Source: Paludibacteraceae bacterium (GTDB lineage Bacteria; Bacteroidota; Bacteroidia; Bacteroidales; Paludibacteraceae). From it: DNA of 64,000 nucleotides. The notes beneath the pieces were generated by a model, which was given only the letters and a program-made list of their open reading frames with translations, was not told the DNA's origin and searched no databases. The stretch spans positions 1 through 64,000 of the forward strand of contig JAFVTU010000008.1 in NCBI GenBank assembly GCA_017503075.1, in the 5' to 3' direction. The position numbers and the translations under genes were made by a program. Shown in pieces: positions 1 to 7,600 of the stretch; positions within the stretch are counted from its first letter, which is position 1; each line of letters begins with the position of its first letter.

Positions 1-131
1 CAGTTGTAAGCCTCCTCCGAGAACACCAAAGCCAAGTTCATGCAGCCATGGAAAAGCAGGAAGAAGACCAAGCCCAAGCCCGAAATACTCATAACGAGCT
101 TACGACCAATAGATGAATCTTTTAACCACAT
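1..131 (-). CDS. sdhC: Succinate dehydrogenase/fumarate reductase cytochrome b subunit, N-terminal fragment
   Basis: The reverse strand from 131 reads MWLKDSSIGRKLVMSISGLG and then a hydrophobic segment with FLLFHGCMNLA before the window ends. This is the start of the Bacteroidota-type cytochrome b (SdhC/FrdC) that anchors the succinate:quinone oxidoreductase in the inner membrane; the SSIGRKLVMS opening and the His in the first helix (LLFHGCMN, a probable heme ligand) are characteristic. Only about 43 residues are present; the rest, and probably sdhA and sdhB, lie to the left of the window. A well-formed promoter lies 75 bp upstream on the same strand. The identification rests on a short stretch, but that stretch is distinctive. 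Confidence 0.85.
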   Translation of the reverse strand, partial: MWLKDSSIGRKLVMSISGLGLVFFLLFHGCMNLALVFSEEAYN

Positions 132-205
132 AAGTTTTTTTTGATTTTTGTTGTTTTTATTTAGTTAGTTTTATGTATTTTTCGGCAATATACACAATGA
201 ACATG

Positions 206-237
206 CAAAGGTACGAAATATATTTCGTTTGACCAAA
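206..237 (-). promoter_or_regulatory. Bacteroidota -33/-7 promoter of sdhC
   Basis: On the reverse strand TTTG (237-234) is followed after exactly 20 bp by TACCTTTG (213-206), matching the Bacteroidota sigma factor consensus TTTG-N20-TAnnTTTG. It points into sdhC, with a leader of about 70 nt. Confidence 0.8.
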
Positions 238-304
238 TTAAAGCACCAAAAACTGCTGTACAATATAAAATAAAATTAAAAATCACACTGGGTTGCAAGA
301 AATA

Positions 305-336
305 TTTGCATGTTTGCCAAAAAAGCAGTACTTTTG
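305..336 (+). promoter_or_regulatory. Bacteroidota -33/-7 promoter of the porQ operon
   Basis: TTTG at 305-308, 20 bp spacer, TACTTTTG at 329-336. It lies 32 bp before the porQ start at 369 and is divergent from the sdhC promoter. Confidence 0.8.
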
Positions 337-368
337 TAAGTTGAAATAGTTTGGACATTTTTGTAATA

Positions 369-1385
369 ATGAAGCCCCAACGTCTAGTTTACATATTGCT
401 GATACTCGTCACCATCGCTCTACCTACCCAAGCACAGATTAAGGGGGCTGGTAGTAGTGTATTCAACTTTTTGAATTTACCAGTCTCTTCGCGCCTAAAC
501 GCTTTGGGCGGTGAGAATGTGGCGATTGCAGACGATGATATTAGTATGGCATTTGTCAACCCTGCCCTACTCACCCCTCATACCGACAAGGTGCTACAAC
601 TCAACTATGCGTACTACCTAGCAGGGACTATGTTCGGAAGCGTGATGTATGGACATAATTATAAGGAGAACTATTTTGCAGCTGGTATACATTATTTAGA
701 TTATGGGCAAATGCAGTATGCCGATGAGATGGGCAACCTGCTTGGCACTACATTTACTGCTAAAGACATATGCGTTAATCTCATGTATGCTAGACAGTTA
801 GGCCCAATGTTTCGCATAGGAGCAACCATCAAACCAATCTTTAGCGTGTATGAGCAATACACTAGTTTTGCACTTGGAGCTGATGTAGGTGGACATTTTC
901 AGACTACCGATAGTTTATTTCAAATGGGATTGACATTGCGTAACATAGGTTGGCAACTCAAGGCGTTTTATGAAGAAGATTTTGGTCAACACACTGAGAT
1001 GCTTCCGCTAAATTTGGAGTTAGGTATGAGTTTGCGATTGGCCCATGCTCCGCTTCGTTTCTCGATGACTGCTCACAACTTGCAGCGATGGGATATAGCC
1101 CCACGCGAACAAAATGTCAAATGGTATGATATGCTTTTCCGTCACACGATTTGGGCCATAGACATTGTGCCTAAAAGTGAGAAGTTCTATCTGACCGTAA
1201 GTTATAATCACCGTCGGCAAGCCGAAATGACCATCAATGATGTACGAAGTATGGCTGGATTTGCTTTTGGTGCGGGGGTTAAGATATATAAGTTTCGTCT
1301 AGGTTTTGCGATGAGCCAATACACGAAGAGTAACTTTACTTATCAGGTATCGCTATCAACTGATATTAATAGTTTTTTGAAATAA
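369..1385 (+). CDS. porQ: Type IX secretion system protein PorQ
   Basis: A 338-residue outer-membrane beta-barrel protein of the PorQ family, a T9SS component that works with PorU/PorV/PorZ in the attachment complex acting on cargo with C-terminal sorting domains. An N-terminal signal peptide (MKPQRLVYILLILVTIALPT, then QAQ) supports the ATG at 369 over the in-frame ATG at 351, which lies almost on top of the promoter. Features of the family include the GAGSSVFNFLNLPVSSR opening, LGGENVAIADDD, and a final run of alternating beta strands ending in FLK. It is first in an operon with cmk, ispH and pfkA; cmk starts one base after its stop. T9SS cargo genes in the same window (4605-9869, 45089-47431, 47521-50754) agree with this role. 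Confidence 0.85.
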   Translation: MKPQRLVYILLILVTIALPTQAQIKGAGSSVFNFLNLPVSSRLNALGGENVAIADDDISMAFVNPALLTPHTDKVLQLNYAYYLAGTMFGSVMYGHNYKENYFAAGIHYLDYGQMQYADEMGNLLGTTFTAKDICVNLMYARQLGPMFRIGATIKPIFSVYEQYTSFALGADVGGHFQTTDSLFQMGLTLRNIGWQLKAFYEEDFGQHTEMLPLNLELGMSLRLAHAPLRFSMTAHNLQRWDIAPREQNVKWYDMLFRHTIWAIDIVPKSEKFYLTVSYNHRRQAEMTINDVRSMAGFAFGAGVKIYKFRLGFAMSQYTKSNFTYQVSLSTDINSFLK

Positions 1386-1386
1386 C

Positions 1387-2070
1387 ATGAAACCAATTAT
1401 TGTAGCCATTGATGGCTATTCATCTTGTGGTAAGTCCACAATCGCAAAGGCACTCGCCAAGTATGCGGGTTATACCTATGTAGATACAGGAGCGATGTAC
1501 CGCGCTGTGGCGCTGTATGCATTTAGGTTATTAGGCGATGAGGCGATAAGGCGAGAGGCGGTGATTCCTATTTTGACCAACATACGTATAGGTTTTATTC
1601 AAGCTGCAGATGGTCAGCATGTGACGCTGAATGGCGAGGATGTAGAATCGCAGATTCGTACACTGGAGATAGGTAATTTGGCTTCGCAGATCTCTACGAT
1701 AAAAGAGGTGCGTGCGTTCTTGGTGGCACAACAGCAAGCGATGGGCGAAAAGAAAGGTATTGTGATGGACGGAAGGGATATAGGTACAGTGGTTTTCCCA
1801 CAAGCTGAGCTAAAACTCTTTCTCACCGCTTCGCCCGAAGTGCGTGCAGAGCGTCGATTCAAAGAGTTGGAAGCTAAAGGTGAGAAGCCAGTTTTAGAGG
1901 AAGTATTGGCTGATGTGAACGACCGTGACTATCGCGACACCCATCGTGCGGAGAGTCCACTGCGTCAGGCAGAAGATGCTGTGGTAGTGGATAATAGCGA
2001 GATGACACGTGAGGAGCAGATGGAGCATATTATTGATGTGTTCAAAGGACGCTCGCAGAGCGAGCTATAG
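1387..2070 (+). CDS. cmk: Cytidylate kinase
   Basis: Phosphorylates CMP and dCMP to the diphosphates in the cytosol. The 227-residue length is typical. The P-loop GYSSCGKST is at residues 10-18, DTGAMYRAV at about 33-41 and the DGRDIGTVVFP motif at about 128-138. It starts one base after porQ. Residues around 48-58 (LLGDEAIRRE) are encoded by a 9-bp-period repeat also found in the ispD-like gene at 57158 and, in antisense, in the gene at 62851. Its last codons, including the stop TAG, lie inside the first unit of the GGACGC hairpin array that fills the gap to ispH. Confidence 0.95.
   Translation: MKPIIVAIDGYSSCGKSTIAKALAKYAGYTYVDTGAMYRAVALYAFRLLGDEAIRREAVIPILTNIRIGFIQAADGQHVTLNGEDVESQIRTLEIGNLASQISTIKEVRAFLVAQQQAMGEKKGIVMDGRDIGTVVFPQAELKLFLTASPEVRAERRFKELEAKGEKPVLEEVLADVNDRDYRDTHRAESPLRQAEDAVVVDNSEMTREEQMEHIIDVFKGRSQSEL
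1528..1559 (+). repeat. In-frame GGCGATAAG-type 9-bp repeat inside cmk
   Basis: TTATTAGGCGAT is followed by further copies of AGGCGATAAGGCGA with a 9-bp period. The same 12-base opening and unit recur at 57158-57197 in the same orientation relative to the gene, and the unit recurs at 62851-62884. Because 9 is a multiple of three the reading frame is kept. Confidence 0.7.
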
Positions 2071-2130
2071 GACGCCTCTTTGAGGCTAATGGACGCCCTG
2101 AAGGGCTATTGGACGCCACAAGCGGCTATG
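2047..2130 (+). repeat. Array of GGACGC...GGCTATT mini-hairpin units
   Basis: Four units of about 20 bp, each starting GGACGC and ending GCTAT or GCTAAT, lie head to tail; most can fold into a small hairpin such as GCCCTGAAGGGC. The first unit overlaps the end of cmk and supplies its stop codon. Related units occur at 10195-10240 and 10871-10906. The 30 bp after the array (to 2160) are degenerate TATAGG repeats. Confidence 0.65.
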
Positions 2131-2160
2131 GGATATGGGCTATAGGTTATAGGTTAGAGG

Positions 2161-3057
2161 ATGATTGTAACTATTGATGAAAATTCGGGATTTTGCTTCG
2201 GAGTGACGACTGCAATAGAGACTGCCGAACGTGAACTACAGAAGGGACAACTCTTTTGCCTCGGAGATATTGTACACAATGGTCAAGAAGTAGAGCGGCT
2301 GGATAAGCTGGGATTAGAAACCATTGACTATGACGACTTACGCACTTTGCACAATGTACGCGTGCTCTTGCGCGCACATGGGGAGCCACCAAGTACCTAT
2401 CATATCGCCAAACGCAATAATATCGAGATTATTGATGCTTCGTGTCCTGTGGTATTGCACTTGCAAAAGCGTATTCGTGATACCTATTTGCAGCATCATG
2501 GCACAGACGCACAGATTGTCATTTTCGGCAAAAAAGGACACGCCGAGGTGATTGGATTAGAGGGACAAACCAATAATACGGCTATCGTGATTGAGAGTAT
2601 CCACGATTTGGATAAACTGAACTATGAGCACCCAATATACCTCTTCTCACAAACGACTAAGTCGGTAGAGGAGTTTCGGGAGATTGTGGAAGAAATCAAG
2701 AGGCGAAGAGGCGAGAGGTTAGAGGAGAAAGGCGAGGAGATTGTATTTGAATACCACGATACGATTTGTAGGAATGTAGCTAATCGTGTGAAGAAGTTGC
2801 AGGATTTTGCTCGGAGTAATGATGTGGTAGTCTTCGTGGGAGGGAAAAAGTCTTCGAATGCAAAAGTGTTGTACAATCATTGTTTGGAAGTGAACTCTAG
2901 CACAGTTTTTGTGAGTAGTGAAGCAGACCTCACACCTGAGATTCTGCAGCAATGCCACCAGGCAGAGCGAGTGGGCATCTGCGGAGCGACCTCTACCCCC
3001 AAGTGGTTGATGGAGCAGCTTCGCTGCAGTTTAGAGAACGACGCAAAGCGCCTATAG
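2161..3057 (+). CDS. ispH: 4-hydroxy-3-methylbut-2-enyl diphosphate reductase
   Basis: Last step of the MEP isoprenoid pathway: reduces HMBPP to IPP and DMAPP with a [4Fe-4S] cluster. The three cluster cysteines are visible as C12 (GFCFGV), C95 (DASCPVV) and C203 (DTICRNVANR); the family motifs RAHGEPPSTY (71-80) and TSTPKWL near the C terminus are also present. At 298 residues it is the plain form without a fused S1 domain. Residues about 180-193 (KRRRGERLEEKGEE) are a charged insertion encoded by a purine-rich repeat at 2701-2737, placed just before the third cysteine. It follows cmk after the hairpin array; ispG and an ispD-like gene are elsewhere in the window. Confidence 0.95.
   Translation: MIVTIDENSGFCFGVTTAIETAERELQKGQLFCLGDIVHNGQEVERLDKLGLETIDYDDLRTLHNVRVLLRAHGEPPSTYHIAKRNNIEIIDASCPVVLHLQKRIRDTYLQHHGTDAQIVIFGKKGHAEVIGLEGQTNNTAIVIESIHDLDKLNYEHPIYLFSQTTKSVEEFREIVEEIKRRRGERLEEKGEEIVFEYHDTICRNVANRVKKLQDFARSNDVVVFVGGKKSSNAKVLYNHCLEVNSSTVFVSSEADLTPEILQQCHQAERVGICGATSTPKWLMEQLRCSLENDAKRL
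2701..2737 (+). repeat. In-frame purine-rich repeat in ispH (GERLEEKGE)
   Basis: AGAGGCGA is repeated and followed by GAGGTTAGAGGAGAAAGGCG. It encodes RRGERLEEKGEE, nearly the same peptide as the korB repeat (GERLEVKGE, 17444-17485). Related DNA occurs in murC (23201-23235) and at the 3' end of the DedA gene. Confidence 0.65.
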
Positions 3058-3088
3058 TTTAAAGTTTATAGTTTAATGGTAAGAATAT

Positions 3089-4072
3089 ATGGAATTTAAA
3101 CCTAAAACAATCGGTGTCCTCACCTCTGGAGGCGATGCACCTGGAATGAATGCAGCGCTGCGCGCAGTGACGCGTGCTGCTATATCAAATGGCATTAGAG
3201 TGAAAGCTATCTATCGTGGTTATAAGGGACTTATAGATGGCGAAGTCAAAGAGTTTACTACGCAAGATGTGAGTGGTATTATTCAACGTGGTGGTACGAT
3301 TATTAAGTCGGCTCGTTGTGCCGAATTCACCACTCAAGAGGGACGCCAACAAGCATACGAAACCATTAAGCGTGAAGAGATTGACGCACTGATTGTGATA
3401 GGTGGTGATGGCTCGTTTACCGGTGGTAGATTATTTGCACAGGAGTTTAATATCCCTGTGGTAGGTATCCCAGGCACAATTGACAATGACCTCTGGGGTA
3501 CGGATGCTACTATCGGATATGATACTGCACTGAATACGATTATGAACTGCGTGGATATTTTGCGTGATACCGCCACCAGCCATGAACGTGTATTCTTAGT
3601 AGAAGTGATGGGACGTGACGCAGGTTTCCTAACCTTGAATGCTGCTATTGCAGCAGGTGCAGAGGCGGCTATCATCCCTGAGCGTGCTACCATTATTGAG
3701 CAGATTGAGGCCGCTATTGGTCAAGGTAAACGTAAAAGCAAGAACTCCAGTATAGTTCTAGTGCAAGAACATGCCATCGAAGGTGGCGCGCAGGCAGTGG
3801 CTAAGATGATGGAAGAAGCGCACCCTGAGTTTAGTTCACGCGTAACAATCTTAGGACACTTACAACGCGGTGGTTCACCTTCAGCGAGTGACCGCATTTT
3901 GGCTTCGCGTATGGGTATAGCTGCCATACAGGCACTATTGGAAGACCAACGTAATATTATGGTAGGCGTGAAGAATGGTGAAATAGACTATGTGCCACTG
4001 AGCAAAGCTATCAAACAAAAGAAGGATATCAATGATGATAAGTGGACCGCACTGCAGGTATTAAGTATCTAA
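3089..4072 (+). CDS. pfkA: ATP-dependent 6-phosphofructokinase
   Basis: Catalyses the committed step of glycolysis, fructose 6-phosphate to fructose 1,6-bisphosphate. The 327 residues are the standard bacterial PfkA length. Visible motifs are [10 protein letters not shown] (14-23), GGDGS (105-109; a Gly at this place marks the ATP-using rather than PPi-using type), PGTIDND (128-134, with the catalytic Asp) and MGRDAG. Last gene of the porQ operon; a strong hairpin lies 20 bp after its stop. Nothing unusual in the sequence. Confidence 0.95.
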   Translation: MEFKPKTIGVLTSGGDAPGMNAALRAVTRAAISNGIRVKAIYRGYKGLIDGEVKEFTTQDVSGIIQRGGTIIKSARCAEFTTQEGRQQAYETIKREEIDALIVIGGDGSFTGGRLFAQEFNIPVVGIPGTIDNDLWGTDATIGYDTALNTIMNCVDILRDTATSHERVFLVEVMGRDAGFLTLNAAIAAGAEAAIIPERATIIEQIEAAIGQGKRKSKNSSIVLVQEHAIEGGAQAVAKMMEEAHPEFSSRVTILGHLQRGGSPSASDRILASRMGIAAIQALLEDQRNIMVGVKNGEIDYVPLSKAIKQKKDINDDKWTALQVLSI

Positions 4073-4092
4073 TCTGGTGAAGATATCGCATA

Positions 4093-4136
4093 GATAATAA
4101 AAAAGTTCGGCAGTATAGCCGAACTTTTTTATTATC
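4093..4136. terminator. Bidirectional terminator between pfkA and the leftward pair
   Basis: A perfect 19-bp stem (4093-4111 with 4118-4136) around a 6-base loop, with A-runs on the left and T-runs on the right arm, so it can act on both strands. It overlaps the last codons of the leftward gene ending at 4132. Confidence 0.85.
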
Positions 4137-4587
4137 CTTTCACTTTTCCATTTTCACTTTTCCGTTTTAGGTATATGGCATATCCTGCACATAGAAGGAG
4201 TAAGAACACTGCCACATCCCAACCGTCTCCAATAGGAGTATCTGGAACGCCAGGTATCACGGGAGTACTATCCTGTGTAGTGGGAATATACCCCTCGCTT
4301 GAATTATTTGCATTACCAAGTAGCACTCCACCCTTCAGGGAACTGGCAATTGTTTTGATTGTACCATTGGCTATAACGAAGGGCGCAGTAGATGAAGTCT
4401 GGTTCTGAGTTATGGTTGCTCTGTAAGAACTCGTTGAATGGAACTGATATGGTGCTGGTGCGATAGCGTTCCCCCCAGTAGTATATGAATGATACCTACT
4501 GGATGAAGTGCTATATAGTTGCGCATGCAAGATTCCCCTATTAATCAATGGGCATAGTAAAAGCAATATGATGAGTAATCGTTTCAA
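4132..4587 (-). CDS. Small secreted protein with C-terminal membrane anchor, function unknown
   Basis: A 151-residue protein that I do not recognise. It has a signal peptide (MKRLLIILLLLCPLINRGIL, then HAQ), a Ser/Thr-rich middle of about 90 residues, then PIGDGWDV, a hydrophobic helix (AVFLLLLCAGYAIYL) and a short basic tail (KRKSENGKVKG). The order motif-helix-basic tail resembles cell-surface sorting tags in general layout. No internal ATG exists, and the reading frame opens with TTG at 4587, directly before the signal peptide, so a TTG start is likely. It begins 17 bp after the T9SS cargo gene and is probably co-transcribed with it. Its last codons are repeat-like (GGAAAAGTGAAA twice). 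Confidence 0.7.
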   Translation of the reverse strand: MKRLLIILLLLCPLINRGILHAQLYSTSSSRYHSYTTGGNAIAPAPYQFHSTSSYRATITQNQTSSTAPFVIANGTIKTIASSLKGGVLLGNANNSSEGYIPTTQDSTPVIPGVPDTPIGDGWDVAVFLLLLCAGYAIYLKRKSENGKVKG

Positions 4588-4604
4588 ATTGTACCTTAAA
4601 AATC

Positions 4605-7600
4605 TTATTTACAAACACACTTAAATGCCTTGTCATTAATGCGCAGCACATATACACCTGTTGGTAAGGAAGACAAATCCACAACAGATGGCGTACACTC
4701 TATGGTATAATTAGTAATTGCCACACCACCAATAGTATAGATAACCATATCACTACCAATAGGTGCTCCTAGCACATGCGCCATCTTATCATGTACATAC
4801 ACTCGCACTTCTGGTTCGTCAGTGAACACATCATCCGAGCGCTGGTCTAACAACAAGAATCGTCTATCATTAACAGAGTTAGGTTCTGCACTGAATGTGT
4901 ATTCCTCACCATCATAAACAGATATTAGTGTCTGATTGTCCAAGTCTTTGAGATATAACCTCTCTCCCACTACCGAAGTTATCCGTAGCGTGTATTCACT
5001 ATCTGCACCAGCACGAAATCCGATATAGGTACTGTCAATCTTGTCTGATACAGAAATCTCCATTTGCCCCTCTACCTCGCTAGTATAGATACTAACTTGA
5101 GAAGCGACAGGCATATTTTTCGCATCATAACCATTATCATAACCCGATGTACATTCATTATGCTGAATGACATACATACGGTCTGCACCACTATTTTGGC
5201 TATTTACTTGCAAGCGAACGCGCTTGAAATCATCGTCTTGTCGTTGAGGTGCACGCATGGCTTGGTTGCTCGCCTCTGCTGCGTAAACATGCTTAGCATA
5301 ATTCAGCATAATACTAGCTCTATCTTTCGTAGCTACCACATATACACCTTGCATGGGAGGGATGGTGGTTTGGTCTTGAGAAGCATCTATCATCGCAGCA
5401 GAGCCTGGGGTAATGGCATAATACTGACCTGGAGAAGTACCATCGCCAGTCATTTGATTCGTAGCACCTCCATTGTTTTGCCATTGTTTCCAAGAGCCTG
5501 AATTGTATAAGTAGAATGTTTGTTCTACTCCATCAGTAAAGTCATTATTATCGAAGGTAGCCAAATCAATTGGTGCGAGGAAACTGTTGACAAACAAGTT
5601 GCTGCCTCGCATACCGCTTTGTGTCAAGGTTAGTGTAATCTCTTGCTCTTTATCAGGTATGATAGGAGTAGCTTGTATCTGGAAGCTAGCTGAATCTGCT
5701 TTGTTTTGGGTAAAGGCATATCCCACGAAGGGTTGCAGATTGGTGTTGGACATTTTAAGCCAACCTTGCTGTTCGTTCCAATGATAGATCATAGTCTTAT
5801 CGGCATCGCTCATCTGCATATCGCTGCCCGGTGCACCCATGTATTGCCAAATCTCATCACGAGGATTACCCGAGTTGAATGCTTCGGTAGTATAATTGAT
5901 GGTTACTTTGGCGGGTTTCTTATCGGTTGTTGGATCAACCTTCAAGAATCCTGCGCCTTCTGGGGTGTTGTCGATGACGATGCTGCTACTGGCTGCACTC
6001 ACTACACCACTTTTTCCTACGGTCAAACCACCATTACTAAGTATCTGCATTGAACCTCCATTGCTGAATACCAAACCACCTACTATTATATGTTCCTCCA
6101 ACACAGCAAATGCCTGCATAGTAACTACATCTGTTTCTGATGGTAAATGACATACATTCCAGTTGTTTGGATTATTCCAGTCATTATCCTCGCTGCCTAG
6201 GAAGATTGGGTTGTAAACAACCTTTATCTGATAATCTTTTTGGAATGCGTTGTAATTCTCTGATCCACTATTGCTTGCACGCAACGTGATGATACCATTA
6301 CCTTTTATTGCTAGCATACTATCCTCAAAGTCAGCATATTGCTGTCCTGCAACCACTGTCCAATCCAACGCAATATGCTCATCAGTCTCATTGGGTAAAA
6401 ACAATTGACCACAAGCATCTATTTGCTCAGGTGCCACCCACTCCAATGTTTGTGTACCTTTGAGTACAGTAGCAAATATGCGTACAGATGCCGATTTGCC
6501 TGAAACTGGATCCGTGATAGTAACGGTCTGTTCGTTTTCACGTACAGATTTCGGCGTCCATGATATCGTCACGCTCTGACTATCATAGGCATTACATCCA
6601 CCAAAAGAAGTTGGTGAAACTTGCACATCGCTCGAAGATGGTTGTGTATATAGTTCTGATTTGATATTGCAATAATTAATAGTGAAGGTTTGAGTCACTT
6701 GGCTACCTACATAGATATTGCCAAAATCAATCTCTGAGACATTGGTCTCAACATATTGCGCGGGGTGTACTTGGATATTAGAGAGATAGTGGTAACCCGT
6801 CGCTCCACCCAAACGCTTGATGTAGAACTTAGTAGCGTTGCGAGGTAAATCAATAGTTGCTGTACCAGTCTGGTCTTTTTCTGGAGTAAAACGGGGTATA
6901 GCAGTTTGTAGTTGTGTACTTTCTACCGTTTCGTAATACACCTCAAAACTTCCGCCGAAGTTCAATCCCCATGCTGCACCTCGGTGTTGAAGAGTGATAT
7001 AGTCAGGCTCACCCTCGGTACGATTGATTTCAAATGGTCCATACTGTATCGCACTCAAATTCATTTGGAAGTATCTCAATTCGCTATCGTAATAGGAGTA
7101 ATGGAGCAGATAGTCCTCGCATCCCGCAGCTTTTGCGCGAACACGGACATACACTCGGATAGATGATTCTGCATATTCTTTATTACCGGGAGCAGTAACA
7201 GTAAGGTATGTCTCGCCTATACCCTTGATTTTCAGCACTCCATCTTCAATCGCTACCACATTGGTATTCTCCACTTCGTAAGACAGATTAGAGGTTAATG
7301 ACTCGCTGAAAGTGTATTCACCCGTCTCATCATTCACCACATAAACTTTGGCATCCAATGCTATATTCTCTCCATCTATCACAAGGTCGGACAATGTATT
7401 AGGCCAAAGAATCAATTGCGTTAGTTTGTCCGTGATACGGAAGGTTTTGGTTTCTTTGACTTCGTTCCAGACATTATTACCCTTTTGTATAGCGGTGATT
7501 TCCACAGCGTCAGCCATCTGCTGTGGGATGAGACTTAGACTATCCTCACTGACTTTGATAATACTCTCGTCGGAAGAACGATAGGTGACTTGCAAACCGC